Part shown: positions 24,501-32,867 of the stretch, in pieces | Layout of the letters: each line of letters starts with the position of its first letter | Numbering within the stretch: position 1 is the first letter of the stretch | Assembly: GCA_958454405.1 (NCBI GenBank) | Contig: CAUEBO010000002.1 | Span: 48,064-112,063, forward strand | Source of the DNA: an uncultured Eggerthellaceae bacterium | GTDB taxonomy: Bacteria; Actinomycetota; Coriobacteriia; Coriobacteriales; Eggerthellaceae | Length of the DNA: 64,000 bases | Reading direction: 5' to 3' | Notes under the pieces: model-generated | The model's database searches: none | What the model saw: the letters and a program-made list of their open reading frames with translations, nothing else | Told to the model about the DNA's origin: nothing | Program-made: the position numbers and the translations under genes

Positions 24501-25709
24501 ATGACTCGAAACGTACAACGCACATCCAAGGCCGCATGCTGTCTTCTGCTCTCCCTGCTTCTGGCGCTTCCCCTTGCGCTCGGCCATCCGGCGACTGCGC
24601 TCGCCGAGCCCACGGCCGCTGACAAGCAGGCCGAAGCCGATGCGGCGCTGGCGTCCCTCAACGCCATGCAGGACAAGCTCGACCAGGCTTCCAACGATCA
24701 TTTCACGGCTTTGTCCGAGCAGGAAGAGGCCGAAGCGAACCGCGACGCCGCGCAGGCGCGCATCGACGAGCTGAACGGCCAGATAACCGATCTGCAGGAC
24801 CGGCTGAGCAGCCGTGCGCGCACGATGTACCGCTCCGGCAGCTCTTCGATGCTCGACCTGCTTCTGGGATCGACCACCTTCCAGGCCTTCGCCAACAACT
24901 GGGACCTGCTCACTCAGATCAACGAGAGCGACTCCCAGATGGTCCAGCAGACCAAGGACCTGCGCGCCGAGGTGGAGGGCCAGGAGGCCGTCTACGCCGA
25001 GCAGGCCCGCGTGGCGCAGGAGAAGGCCGACGAGGCCGCCCGCATCGAGGCTGAGGCGGTCGCCACGGTGGACTCCATGCAGGCCACCTACGACGGCCTG
25101 AGCGCCGAGGCGGCCGCGCTGCTCGAGCAGGAGCGCGCCGCGCAGGAGGCCGCCGAAGCTGCAGCGGCAGCCGCCGTCGTGGCTGCGGCTGCGCAGGAGG
25201 CCGAAAACGGCGGCGCGGACAACGCCGGTGCGAACAACGGCGGCGACGGCAGCAACAACGGCTCCAGCAACAGCGGCAATGCGGGCAACGGCGGCGGCAA
25301 CAACGGGGGCAGCAGCAGCGGCGGCGGCAATGCGGGCAGCAGCGGCGGCAGCTCGTCGTCCGGGCCGTCGTACAACCCCTCCACGGGCAACGCCGTGGTC
25401 GACCGCGCGCGCAGCCAGCTGGGCAAGCCCTACAAATGGGGCGCGACGGGCCCGAGCTCGTTCGACTGCTCCGGCTTGGTGAGCTACGCCCTGACCGGCA
25501 GCTATTCGCGAATCGGAACCACCGCTACGTTCATGGGCTGGTCGCGGGTGAGCAACCCGCAGCCGGGCGACGTGTGCGTGGTGCACAACAGCTCGCGCCA
25601 GCATTGCGGCATCTACATCGGCAACGGCCAGATGATCCACGCTCCCCGCACGGGCGATGTGGTGAAGGTGGGCCCCGTGCAGAGCGGCATGGTGTTCGTG
25701 CGCCGCTGA
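24501..25709 (+). CDS. NlpC/P60 peptidoglycan endopeptidase, paralogue 3 of 3
   Basis: A 402-residue secreted enzyme, the longest of the three. It has the signal peptide, the coiled coil, and then an expanded Gly/Asn/Ser linker of about 65 residues (about 235-295) that is much longer than in paralogues 1 and 2. The NlpC/P60 domain has Cys323 (FDCSGLV), His368 (QHCGIY) and His380 (MIHAP). The linker is built of short AAC/GGC-type codon repeats and probably varies by slippage; it may let the catalytic domain reach across a thicker wall. The ribosome site AAAAGG and the leader match paralogue 2, evidence of recent duplication. Confidence 0.92.
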   Translation: MTRNVQRTSKAACCLLLSLLLALPLALGHPATALAEPTAADKQAEADAALASLNAMQDKLDQASNDHFTALSEQEEAEANRDAAQARIDELNGQITDLQDRLSSRARTMYRSGSSSMLDLLLGSTTFQAFANNWDLLTQINESDSQMVQQTKDLRAEVEGQEAVYAEQARVAQEKADEAARIEAEAVATVDSMQATYDGLSAEAAALLEQERAAQEAAEAAAAAAVVAAAAQEAENGGADNAGANNGGDGSNNGSSNSGNAGNGGGNNGGSSSGGGNAGSSGGSSSSGPSYNPSTGNAVVDRARSQLGKPYKWGATGPSSFDCSGLVSYALTGSYSRIGTTATFMGWSRVSNPQPGDVCVVHNSSRQHCGIYIGNGQMIHAPRTGDVVKVGPVQSGMVFVRR

Positions 25710-25718
25710 CGGCTTCAA

Positions 25719-25880
25719 ATTCCGAAATGGACAAAAATCGCGGTCGAATGTGCAGTTTTCGGGGCCGATTCAGGCTCTTCGCACACAGCGATCGCGCATA
25801 ATGCCTGGTCGCGAATTTCTCACACCCGATCTCCCGCCTTGCGATTGCACATTCGACCGCGGTTTCGGCCATTTTGGAAT
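25719..25880. repeat. 162-bp element with about 35-bp imperfect terminal inverted repeats
   Basis: The left arm at 25719-25754 begins ATTCCGAAATGG and ends CGCGGTCGAATGTGCA. The right arm at 25846-25880 is its near-complement, starting TGCACATTCGACCGCG and ending CCATTTTGGAAT. The inner 91 bp include GCGATCGCGC and are not coding. This is the shape of a MITE or large palindromic intergenic repeat, or possibly a bidirectional terminator between the convergent NlpC and DUF1846 genes. No second copy was seen in the window and no target duplication is obvious. Confidence 0.6.
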
Positions 25881-25942
25881 CGAGCTATTGCCGGGGGCGT
25901 CGGGCCGTTTCCGACAAGGACGGGCGCGTCGCGACTCCCGCC

Positions 25943-27424
25943 TTACTTGTGGTAGTAGCGGTGCTGCTCGTATTTGGGCTCGCAGCACACGTTGATGCCG
26001 AGCGTGCGGTAGAGCTTCTCGTCGGTGGAGGAGATGATGACCGAGAAGAACGCATCGCAGCCGCGCAGGTCGTCCACGTGCTCGATGAGCTGCGCGGCCA
26101 GCGGATCGGTGGCCGAGCTGATGGACAGCGCGATGAGCGTCTCGTCGGAGTGCAGGCGCGGGTTCTTGCTGTGCAGGCGCTCGGTTTTGAGGCGGCAGAT
26201 GGGCTCGATGGCGTCGTCGCTGATGACGTCGATGCCGTCGTCCACGCCCGCCACGCCCTTGAGCGCGTTCATCAGAAGCGACGACGCGGCGCCCAGAAGC
26301 GTCGAGGTCTTGCCGGTCACCACGGCCCCGTTCGGCAGCACCATCGCGCCGGCGGGGCGCCCGGTCATCTCTTCCTTCAGCAGGGCGGCGCTGCGCGCGG
26401 GCGACAGGCTCGCGTTCACCCCAGCCTGGTTCATCAGCAGCTCGAGCTTCTCCACCCGCTCGTGGCCCACGCCGGTGCGCTTCACCTCCACGGCGGTCTG
26501 GAAGTAGCGGCGCACGATCTCCATGCGGGCCGCGTCGCCCACCACCTCGTCGTCGACGATGGCCATGCCCGCCATGTTCACGCCCATGTCGGTGGGCGAT
26601 TGGTACGGGCTCGATCCCGAGATGCGCTCCATCATGGCTTTGAGCACGGGGAATATCTCCACGTCCCGGTTGTAGTTGACCGTGGTCTGCCCGTAGGCCT
26701 CCAAATGGAACGGGTCGATGATGTTCGCGTCGTCCAGGTCGACGGTGGCCGCTTCGTAGGCCACGTTCACCGGGTGCTTGAGCGGCAGGTTCCAGACGGG
26801 GAACGTCTCGTACTTGGCGTAGCCGGCCGCCACGCCGCGCTTGTGCTCGTGGTAGAGCTGCGAGAGGCAGGTGGCCATCTTGCCCGAGCCGGGGCCGGGC
26901 GCGGTCACCACCACGAGCGGGCGGCTGGTCTCCACGAACTCGTTCTTCCCGTAGCCCTCGTCGCTCACGATGTGGTCGATGTCGTAGGGATAGCCGGCGA
27001 TGGGGTAGTGCAGCCGGCTCGTGATGCCCAGGCTGTCCAGCCGGTGCCGGAACGCGTCCGCGGCGGGCTGGCTGGCGTAGTGGGTGATGACGATGCTGCC
27101 CACCAGGAAGCCCATGCTGCGGAAGATGTCCATGAGGCGCAGCACGTCGTCGTCGTAGGTGATGCCCAGATCGCCGCGCACCTTGCTCTTCTCGATGTCG
27201 TTCGCGTTGATGGCGACGATGATCTCGACGTCGTTGATGAGGTTCTTCAGCATGCGGATCTTGGTGTCGGGCTCGAAGCCGGGCAGCACGCGCGACGCAT
27301 GGTAGTCGTCGAACAGCTTTCCGCCGAACTCCAAGTACAGCTTCCCGCCGAACTGGTCGATGCGGGAGCGGATGTGCTCGGCCTGCAGCGCGATGTACTT
27401 GTCGTTGTCGAATCCGGTTCGCAT
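25943..27424 (-). CDS. DUF1846 (UPF0371) family protein
   Basis: A 493-residue cytoplasmic protein of the DUF1846 family, easily recognised from MRTGFDNDKYI, QFGGKLYLEFGGKLFDDYHASRVLPG and the end CCEPKYEQHRYYH. A P-loop-like stretch APGPGSGKMATCLSQLYHE suggests nucleotide binding. Structures of the family are known, but the reaction is not established as far as I know. Start ATG 27424 is preceded by AAAGG ten bases upstream. A TATAAT -10 box on the minus strand lies at 27545-27540. It stands alone between the repeat element and panD. Confidence 0.93.
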   Translation of the reverse strand: MRTGFDNDKYIALQAEHIRSRIDQFGGKLYLEFGGKLFDDYHASRVLPGFEPDTKIRMLKNLINDVEIIVAINANDIEKSKVRGDLGITYDDDVLRLMDIFRSMGFLVGSIVITHYASQPAADAFRHRLDSLGITSRLHYPIAGYPYDIDHIVSDEGYGKNEFVETSRPLVVVTAPGPGSGKMATCLSQLYHEHKRGVAAGYAKYETFPVWNLPLKHPVNVAYEAATVDLDDANIIDPFHLEAYGQTTVNYNRDVEIFPVLKAMMERISGSSPYQSPTDMGVNMAGMAIVDDEVVGDAARMEIVRRYFQTAVEVKRTGVGHERVEKLELLMNQAGVNASLSPARSAALLKEEMTGRPAGAMVLPNGAVVTGKTSTLLGAASSLLMNALKGVAGVDDGIDVISDDAIEPICRLKTERLHSKNPRLHSDETLIALSISSATDPLAAQLIEHVDDLRGCDAFFSVIISSTDEKLYRTLGINVCCEPKYEQHRYYHK

Positions 27425-27694
27425 GGTGAACGGGCCTTTCTTGGCGAGGACGGGCGTGTGCGCACCCCGCCGCGCCATGGCGGGAGGGCTGGCCGCAGGC
27501 CGCCGGCCCGATGGGGTGCGGCGGGGTGCGGCGAGACAGATTATAGCCTACTTTCGAAGCGCGTCGACCTTCGCGCTGCGGCATCGCGGCCGTCGGCCGC
27601 GGCGGAAGGCCGCAGGCCGCCGGCCCGCCTGCGCCGCAGTCGAAAGCCGTGCAGGCGCCGGCGTCCGAATCCTGCCGCATCCGCCTGCGCGCGG
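27425..27694. other. Gap between panD and the DUF1846 gene with a 20-bp direct repeat
   Basis: A 270-bp very GC-rich gap. The 20-bp string beginning GGCCGCAGGC and ending CGGCCCG occurs twice without mismatch, at 27491-27510 and 27607-27626. TATAAT on the minus strand at 27545-27540 is the likely DUF1846 promoter. No coding-like frame. Confidence 0.5.
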
Positions 27695-28078
27695 CTACCT
27701 GATCTCTCCGTGGCGCTCGTAGCGCGCCGTTTCGACGATGCGGTTGTCGTCGTCCACGAACACGACATGGGGGCGGTGCTCGCGCGCCTCCTCGGGGGAA
27801 AGCGAGCAGTAGCACATGATGATGACTTTGTCGCCGGGCTGCACGAGGCGCGCTGCCGCGCCGTTCAGGCAGATCATCCCGCTGCCAGGTTCGCCTGCTA
27901 TGGTGTAGGTCTCCAGGCGGCTGCCGTTGTCGATGTCCACCACCTGCACGGCCTCGTATTCCAGGATGTCGGCGGCTTCCAGCAGCAGGGGGTCCACGGT
28001 GATGCTGCCGACGTAGTTCAGCTCGGCTTGGCGGATGGTTGCGCGGTGGATCTTGCCTTTGAGCATGTTCAGCATCAT
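27695..28078 (-). CDS. panD: Aspartate 1-decarboxylase proenzyme
   Basis: 127 residues. PanD converts aspartate to beta-alanine for pantothenate synthesis. The self-cleavage site Gly-Ser lies in NYVGSITVD (about residues 24-25), where the Ser becomes the pyruvoyl group. Further family motifs are YTIAGEPGSGMICLNGAAARL and GDKVIIMCYCSLS. It begins MM, with two ATG codons in a row. It is last in the minus-strand operon DUF2520-panB-panC-panD, one base after panC, so all four are almost certainly cotranscribed. Confidence 0.97.
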   Translation of the reverse strand: MMLNMLKGKIHRATIRQAELNYVGSITVDPLLLEAADILEYEAVQVVDIDNGSRLETYTIAGEPGSGMICLNGAAARLVQPGDKVIIMCYCSLSPEEAREHRPHVVFVDDDNRIVETARYERHGEIR

Positions 28079-28079
28079 G

Positions 28080-28946
28080 TCAGTTCTCCGGATCGTAGAA
28101 GAAGTTGTCGATCAGGCGGGTCGAGCCGAAGCGCGCGGCGAGGGCGCACAGCACGGGGCCGTCGACGACGGCGGTCGGACGTGCGGTGCCCGCGTCGACG
28201 ATTTCCACGTACTCGACGCGGGCCAGGGGCTCTTCTGAAAGCGCCGCCAGCACGGCTTCGCGCACGGCCTCGGCGGAGCGTTCGCCCGCCTCCGCGAGCG
28301 CGCGCCCTTCCGCGAGCGCTCGCGAGAGCACCGTGGCGGCGGCGCGCTCCTCGGGCGCCAGGTAGGTGTTGCGCGAGCTCTTCGCCAGGCCGTCGTCCTC
28401 GCGCACGATGGGACAGCCCACCACGTCCACGCCGAAGCTCAGGTCGCGCGCCATGCGGCGCACGACCAGCAGCTGCTGGGCGTCTTTCTCGCCGAAATAG
28501 GCGCGGTCGGGCGCGACGATGTTGAACAGCTTCGCGACGACCAGGCACACGCCGTCGAAGTGGACGGGCCGGCTCTTGCCGCACAGCTCCTCGGAAACGC
28601 CGGCCACGTGCACGGTCGTGCTGCGATCGGGGCGGTACATCTCCTCAGGCGCTGGGTGGAAGACCAGGTGGGCGCCCGCCTGCGCGCAGGCCGCGCAGTC
28701 GCGGTCCAGGTCGCGCGGGTAGCTTTCCAGGTCTTCGCCGGGCCCGAACTGCGTCGGGTTCACGAACACGCTCACCACCACGCGGTCGTTCTCGCGCGCC
28801 GCGCGCTCGATGAGGCTCTGGTGCCCCTCGTGCAGGTAGCCCATCGTGGGCACGAGGCCGATGCTCAGCCCCTCGCGCTTCCATGCGCGCACGCGCTCGC
28901 GCGCCTCCGCTATCGTCTCGATCAGGTCCATCCGGTCGTCCATGCT
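28080..28946 (-). CDS. panC: Pantoate--beta-alanine ligase
   Basis: A 288-residue PanC that joins pantoate and beta-alanine using ATP. The HIGH-type motif is VPTMGYLHEGHQSLI, followed by VFVNPTQFGPGEDLESYPRD, FHPAPEEMY and the KMSK-like REDDGLAKSSRNTYL. Start ATG 28946 has AGGAGG six bases upstream; the Arg-rich in-frame extension upstream looks like leader sequence. It is separated from panB by 103 bp and abuts panD. Confidence 0.97.
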   Translation of the reverse strand, partial: SMDDRMDLIETIAEARERVRAWKREGLSIGLVPTMGYLHEGHQSLIERAARENDRVVVSVFVNPTQFGPGEDLESYPRDLDRDCAACAQAGAHLVFHPAPEEMYRPDRSTTVHVAGVSEELCGKSRPVHFDGVCLVVAKLFNIVAPDRAYFGEKDAQQLLVVRRMARDLSFGVDVVGCPIVREDDGLAKSSRNTYLAPEERAAATVLSRALAEGRALAEAGERSAEAVREAVLAALSEEPLARVEYVEIVDAGTARPTAVVDGPVLCALAARFGSTRLIDNFFYDPEN

Positions 28947-29049
28947 CGTCCTCCTGCTGGTCGTTTTCGCACTCGTGCTCCACCGTTTCACCGCGCTTCC
29001 GCGCAAGCTCGTCCGCCTCGTTTTCCGCCTGCGCCTGCGCTCCCGCTCG

Positions 29050-29877
29050 TCAGCGCACGCTCTCCAGCACGGCGTCGTCGATGCCGAAGGCATGCTCGGG
29101 AGCGGGGAAGGAGCGGGCCTGCACCTCGGCGCGGTAGTCCTCGAACGCCTGGGTCATGAGCCGGCCCGCCTCGGCGAAGCGCTTCGCGAATTTCGGCGCG
29201 AGGTCGGCGTACATGCCCAGCATGTCCTGGTACACGAGGATCTGCCCGTCGCAGCCCGCGCCCGACCCGATGCCGATGGTGGGCACGCCCACGGCCGCCG
29301 TCACGATCTCGGCGAGCTTGGCGGGAATGCATTCCAGCACGATGGAGAACGCCCCGGCCGCCTCGAGCGCCCGCGCGTCGTCCACGATGCGCTGCGCGGC
29401 CTCGGCGCTTTTGCCCTGCACTTTGAAGCCGCCGAACGCGTTGACGGACTGGGGCGTGAGGCCGATGTGCCCCATGACGGGGATGGAAGCGCGCACGATG
29501 GCCTCCACTTCGGCGCAGAACTGCGCGCCGCCTTCGAGCTTGACCGCTTGCGCGCCTCCCTCCTTCACCAGGCGGCCGGCGTTCTCCACCGCCTGGGCGG
29601 GGGAGAGGTGGTAGGACATGAAGGGCATGTCGGCCACCACGAGCGCCTCGCGGGCGCCGCGCGCCACCGCGCGGGCATGGTGGACCATGTCGTCCATGGT
29701 GACGGGGAGCGTGTCGTCGTAGCCCAGCATCGTCATGCCCAGGGAATCTCCCACCAGCAGGCCTTCGATGCCGGCTTCGTCCATCAGCTTTGCGGTGGAG
29801 TAGTCGTAGGCCGTCAGCATGGACAGCCGCCGGCCCTCCTCCTTCGCCTTCCGAAACGTCGTGACCGTGTTCTTCAT
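29050..29877 (-). CDS. panB: 3-methyl-2-oxobutanoate hydroxymethyltransferase
   Basis: A 275-residue PanB that makes ketopantoate from 2-ketoisovalerate and 5,10-methylene-THF. Motifs are MLTAYDYSTAKLMDEAG, LLVGDSLGMTMLGYDDTLPVTM (metal Asp), VKLEGG, MGHIGLTPQS and GIGSGAGCDGQILVYQDMLGM. The start overlaps the stop of the DUF2520 gene by 4 bp, so the two are translationally coupled. Confidence 0.97.
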   Translation of the reverse strand: MKNTVTTFRKAKEEGRRLSMLTAYDYSTAKLMDEAGIEGLLVGDSLGMTMLGYDDTLPVTMDDMVHHARAVARGAREALVVADMPFMSYHLSPAQAVENAGRLVKEGGAQAVKLEGGAQFCAEVEAIVRASIPVMGHIGLTPQSVNAFGGFKVQGKSAEAAQRIVDDARALEAAGAFSIVLECIPAKLAEIVTAAVGVPTIGIGSGAGCDGQILVYQDMLGMYADLAPKFAKRFAEAGRLMTQAFEDYRAEVQARSFPAPEHAFGIDDAVLESVR

Positions 29878-30731
29878 CGGTTCACCTTTCCTTCCACAAA
29901 GGGGTTCCAGTCTGCGTAGTCCCGATCCGGGTGCTTCTCCTCGGCCAGGGAAACGAGCGTTTTGGCGAGCATGCGGTACATCTCGGCGGCTTCATCGTCG
30001 AGGTCGTCAAGATGCCGCTGGGCGGTCGGCAGGTCGTTGCGCTCCACGGGACCGGTCAGCGCCGCCGCCGCGCCCTTCTCGCAGAAGGCGCGCGCATTGC
30101 CCATGACGAGCGGTTCGAGCGCCTCGCGGGCGGCGGGGGCGTCGAAACCGCATGATTCCATGAGGCGCGCCGCCGTGGCCAGCGGGGCCAGCACGAGGTT
30201 GCTCGCGAACACGGCGGCGGCATGGTAGCGCCCCTTGTCCGCGGCGTCGACGACGTGGACGGGGTTGCCCAGGCCGCCGAAGAGCGCTTGCAGGGCGGAG
30301 ACGGCCGATGCGTCCCCTTCCAGGGTGATGTGCGCCCGTTCGACCGGGTCGAGCGGGCAGAGGGGGTCGCTCAGGGCGAGCAGAGGATGGACCGAGCATG
30401 CGCGCGCTCCCACGCCGTCGGCGCCGTCGAGCACGGCCGAGGTGGTGCAGCCGCTGCAATGGCAGACGATTTTGCCGGCCAGGTCGGCCGTGTCGCGCAG
30501 CTCATGCCAGGCATCGGCTATGGCGGCGTCGGGAACGGTGATGAAGATGAGGCCGCTCGCGTCTGCGAGCTCGGATGCGGCGTCGAAGCGCCGGGAAGAG
30601 GTAAGGGAGGCGGCGGCTTGCGCAGCCGAGGGGCTGGCGTCGCAGTAGCCTGCAACGGAAAGGCCGTGCCGGGCGAAGTAGCGTCCGAGCACGGTGCCCG
30701 CTTTGCCGGCGCCTATGAACCCTGCGTTCAT
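29874..30731 (-). CDS. Rossmann-fold/DUF2520 protein, candidate ketopantoate reductase
   Basis: A 285-residue protein with an N-terminal NAD(P)-binding motif GFIGAGKAGTVLGRYFARHG (residues 3-22) and a C-terminal helical DUF2520 domain containing HPLLALSDP and AAVFASNLVLAPLATAARLMES. It starts the pan operon. The window lacks panE, the usual ketopantoate reductase. Proteins of this class next to panBCD have been proposed as an alternative reductase (PanG type), which would supply the missing step between PanB and PanC. Start ATG 30731 has AAAGGA four bases upstream. The function is inferred from operon logic and fold. Confidence 0.8.
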   Translation of the reverse strand: MNAGFIGAGKAGTVLGRYFARHGLSVAGYCDASPSAAQAAASLTSSRRFDAASELADASGLIFITVPDAAIADAWHELRDTADLAGKIVCHCSGCTTSAVLDGADGVGARACSVHPLLALSDPLCPLDPVERAHITLEGDASAVSALQALFGGLGNPVHVVDAADKGRYHAAAVFASNLVLAPLATAARLMESCGFDAPAAREALEPLVMGNARAFCEKGAAAALTGPVERNDLPTAQRHLDDLDDEAAEMYRMLAKTLVSLAEEKHPDRDYADWNPFVEGKVNR

Positions 30732-31049
30732 GGTGTCCTTTCGTGCAGAACGCTCGCGCCGGACGGCCGCGCGGCGCAAGGCCGGCTCGCGACGGGGGCG
30801 GTTCGTTCTGCGGGTACGGTTTCTCGCCTGGCGAGAATATCGTCCATTGGCGCATATTCTGCAGGGGGTCCATGCGGTGGGCAATGGGCAGAACGCTCCA
30901 TTTGCCCATCGGGCGGGCGCGCGGCGGCGCGAAGGCGCGCGCCGCGCGGGCCTTCGCGGGGCAGGGGGACGGGATTCGGCGGGCGCCCGGCGCGCACGGC
31001 GGGAAGAGCGGGCCGGGCGCGCCTGCTGCCAGCTTCTGCGGGCTGGGCA
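30732..31049. other. Upstream region of the pan operon
   Basis: A 318-bp gap between the pan operon start and the stop of the next minus-strand gene. An inverted repeat GAATAT-N13-ATATTC (about 30834-30858) is the only A/T-rich stretch and may overlap the pan promoter. A second loose repeat, CCATGCGGTGGGCAATGGGC and TTTGCCCATCGG, lies at 30869-30920. No riboswitch was recognised. Confidence 0.4.
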
Positions 31050-31856
31050 TCACAGCCACAGACGGTAGGCGGTCTGCGCGGCGTAGTCGGCGGTTTGGAT
31101 GCAGAAGCCCGACGGGTCGAGCTCGTCGAAAGCGCTTTGGTCGATCAGGTTGTTCTTGTTCACCTTGAACGGAAGCACGACCGTCTGCGACTCGCCGGGA
31201 TCGAGGTCCACGTAGGTGCCGTATTCGGGATCGTCGGAATCTTCGTCGTAGGGGCGCAGGCGGTCGTTCACCAGGTAGAAGGAGGAATCCACCATCGCGC
31301 CCGCGCCCATGGCGTCGTCAAGGCGGGCGAGGTTTTCGCTCCAGAGGGTGAATTGCGGAAGCCGCTGCCAGTCTCCGATGGGGTTCTGGGAGGCGTTGGC
31401 CACCGTCACGGTGACGGCCACGATGGCGCTGTCGTTGTACGTCGTCGGGGCCTGGCTGCTGTCTTGGCTGCTGTAGTACTGCGGGTACCAGGCGGCGAAG
31501 CTCTCGGTGGGCACGATGCGGATCTCGTCCACCGACACGTCGACGTCGGGGCACTCGTATTCCCACAGCCCCACCTGCTGATAGCGCTCGACGGCGCCGT
31601 TCGCCACGGAGTCCGCGCCCGGACGGTAGGCGTACCCCTGCACGACGCCCCGCAGTTCCAGGGTCGAGCCGGCCGGCCGGTCCACGACGCTTCGGGCGGC
31701 CAGGCCGCTTCCCTCTGTGAGCCCATCCAAGGGCTGCGGCTGCGGCTCGCGCGGCACTCCGGGCACGTATTGGCCGATGAACCATCCCATCACGAGGGCT
31801 GCGGCCACAAGGCATGCCGTGCCGGCCAGCATGCGTTTGCTGCGGTTCGTCTGCAT
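31050..31856 (-). CDS. Hypothetical membrane-anchored protein with extracellular beta-rich domain
   Basis: 268 residues: a short basic N-terminus, one membrane helix (about 8-30) and an outside domain of about 235 residues. The domain is rich in Tyr, Asp and beta-strand-like stretches (SAIVAVTVTVAN, GESQTVVLPFKV), similar in texture to DUF4352/DUF5027-type extracytoplasmic domains. That resemblance is weak and I give no name. Start ATG 31856 has AGGAG seven bases upstream. It is divergent from the membrane LuxR gene 244 bp away; a functional pair such as sensor or ligand is speculative. Confidence 0.75.
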   Translation of the reverse strand: MQTNRSKRMLAGTACLVAAALVMGWFIGQYVPGVPREPQPQPLDGLTEGSGLAARSVVDRPAGSTLELRGVVQGYAYRPGADSVANGAVERYQQVGLWEYECPDVDVSVDEIRIVPTESFAAWYPQYYSSQDSSQAPTTYNDSAIVAVTVTVANASQNPIGDWQRLPQFTLWSENLARLDDAMGAGAMVDSSFYLVNDRLRPYDEDSDDPEYGTYVDLDPGESQTVVLPFKVNKNNLIDQSAFDELDPSGFCIQTADYAAQTAYRLWL

Positions 31857-32100
31857 CGCGCTTCTCCTTCGGTTCGGCCCCGCTCCGGGGGCGCATCCTT
31901 TGGCTTGCGGGCCGACCGTAGCACGCCCCCGCATCGCGCGACAACGGTGAGATATTTCACCCATCTCCTTCGACCTGGCGTTACGGCGGCAGATTCCCTC
32001 AAGGCGCCGCTTGCGGCCCGATGCTTCCGCCGACGGATGCGGCGACGGGGCGCCCTATGGTACCATCGTGGCGAAGGACGCGTTGGGAAGGGGGCGGCCC

Positions 32101-32721
32101 ATGCTCTACGGGTACGCGACGGTCGGCATCATCGCTGCGGCTGCGGCCGCCGTGTTCGTCGCCTGCTGCGTCCACATCGCCCGTGCGGCGTTCGGCGAAG
32201 GCGCCTCCCGCATCGAGGTGCGGCTCGCCTGCTTCTGGGGAATGGCGTTCGCGCTCGACGTGGTGGGCTGCCTGGCGCTTTCCGACGCCTTCGGCGACGG
32301 GGCGGCCGCACTGTGCTCCGCCGCGTTCTGCATCCTCGCGTTCGCTGCGGGCCGCGCCCTCTCGCGATCGTGGGCGGCGCGGGATGCGGCGGAAGCCGCC
32401 CGCGTCGACGAGCTGCGCTCGCTCGCCGACCGGTGCCGGGCGGAAGGGGACTCCCTTGAGGCGCGCTGCGCCCGAGCCGCCCGCGCGTTCATGCTCACGC
32501 GCCGCGAAGAGGAGATGCTCGCGCTGCTGCTCAAGGGGCGCACCCGCTCCGAGATCGCGCGCGAGCTGTACGTGTCGGACAACACGGTGAAGACCCACAT
32601 CCGCAACCTGTACCGCAAGATGGGCGTGGGCGGCAGGGAGGACCTGGCCGAATCGATGGAGGCCGCCCGAGATCGTCGCGACGGGGAGGGCCTGCTGCCC
32701 TCCGGTGTTTCCGATAGGTAA
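32101..32721 (+). CDS. Membrane-tethered LuxR-type transcriptional regulator
   Basis: 206 residues. The first about 90 residues form three membrane helices (about 4-26, 43-62, 65-86). A short linker helix (about 90-125) leads to a C-terminal LuxR/NarL helix-turn-helix: LTRREEEMLALLLKG, SEIARELYVSDNTVKTHIRNLYRKMGV (about 130-180). There is no receiver or autoinducer domain, so the membrane part is the probable sensor. Regulators of this plan are abundant in Eggerthellaceae. The ATG at 32101 follows a G-rich ribosome site. It lies 146 bp before pyrG and could regulate the divergent membrane-anchored gene. Confidence 0.85.
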   Translation: MLYGYATVGIIAAAAAAVFVACCVHIARAAFGEGASRIEVRLACFWGMAFALDVVGCLALSDAFGDGAAALCSAAFCILAFAAGRALSRSWAARDAAEAARVDELRSLADRCRAEGDSLEARCARAARAFMLTRREEEMLALLLKGRTRSEIARELYVSDNTVKTHIRNLYRKMGVGGREDLAESMEAARDRRDGEGLLPSGVSDR

Positions 32722-32867
32722 AATAAACGCGGGAACGGCAACGTCGAGCGGCTTTTCCCGTAGAATAGAAAAGCGTTTGCGGAGCGTCCGTCCAAGGCGG
32801 CCCGAGCGCTTTTTCCGCTTGCGGGCACCGGCTGTCGGGCGCATGGGAGCGCGCGAGAGGAAGACCT

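Noticed and set aside
25874..28525. A 2.7-kb plus-strand open frame opposite DUF1846, panD and panC
   Set aside because: Antisense shadow of conserved genes; no domain.
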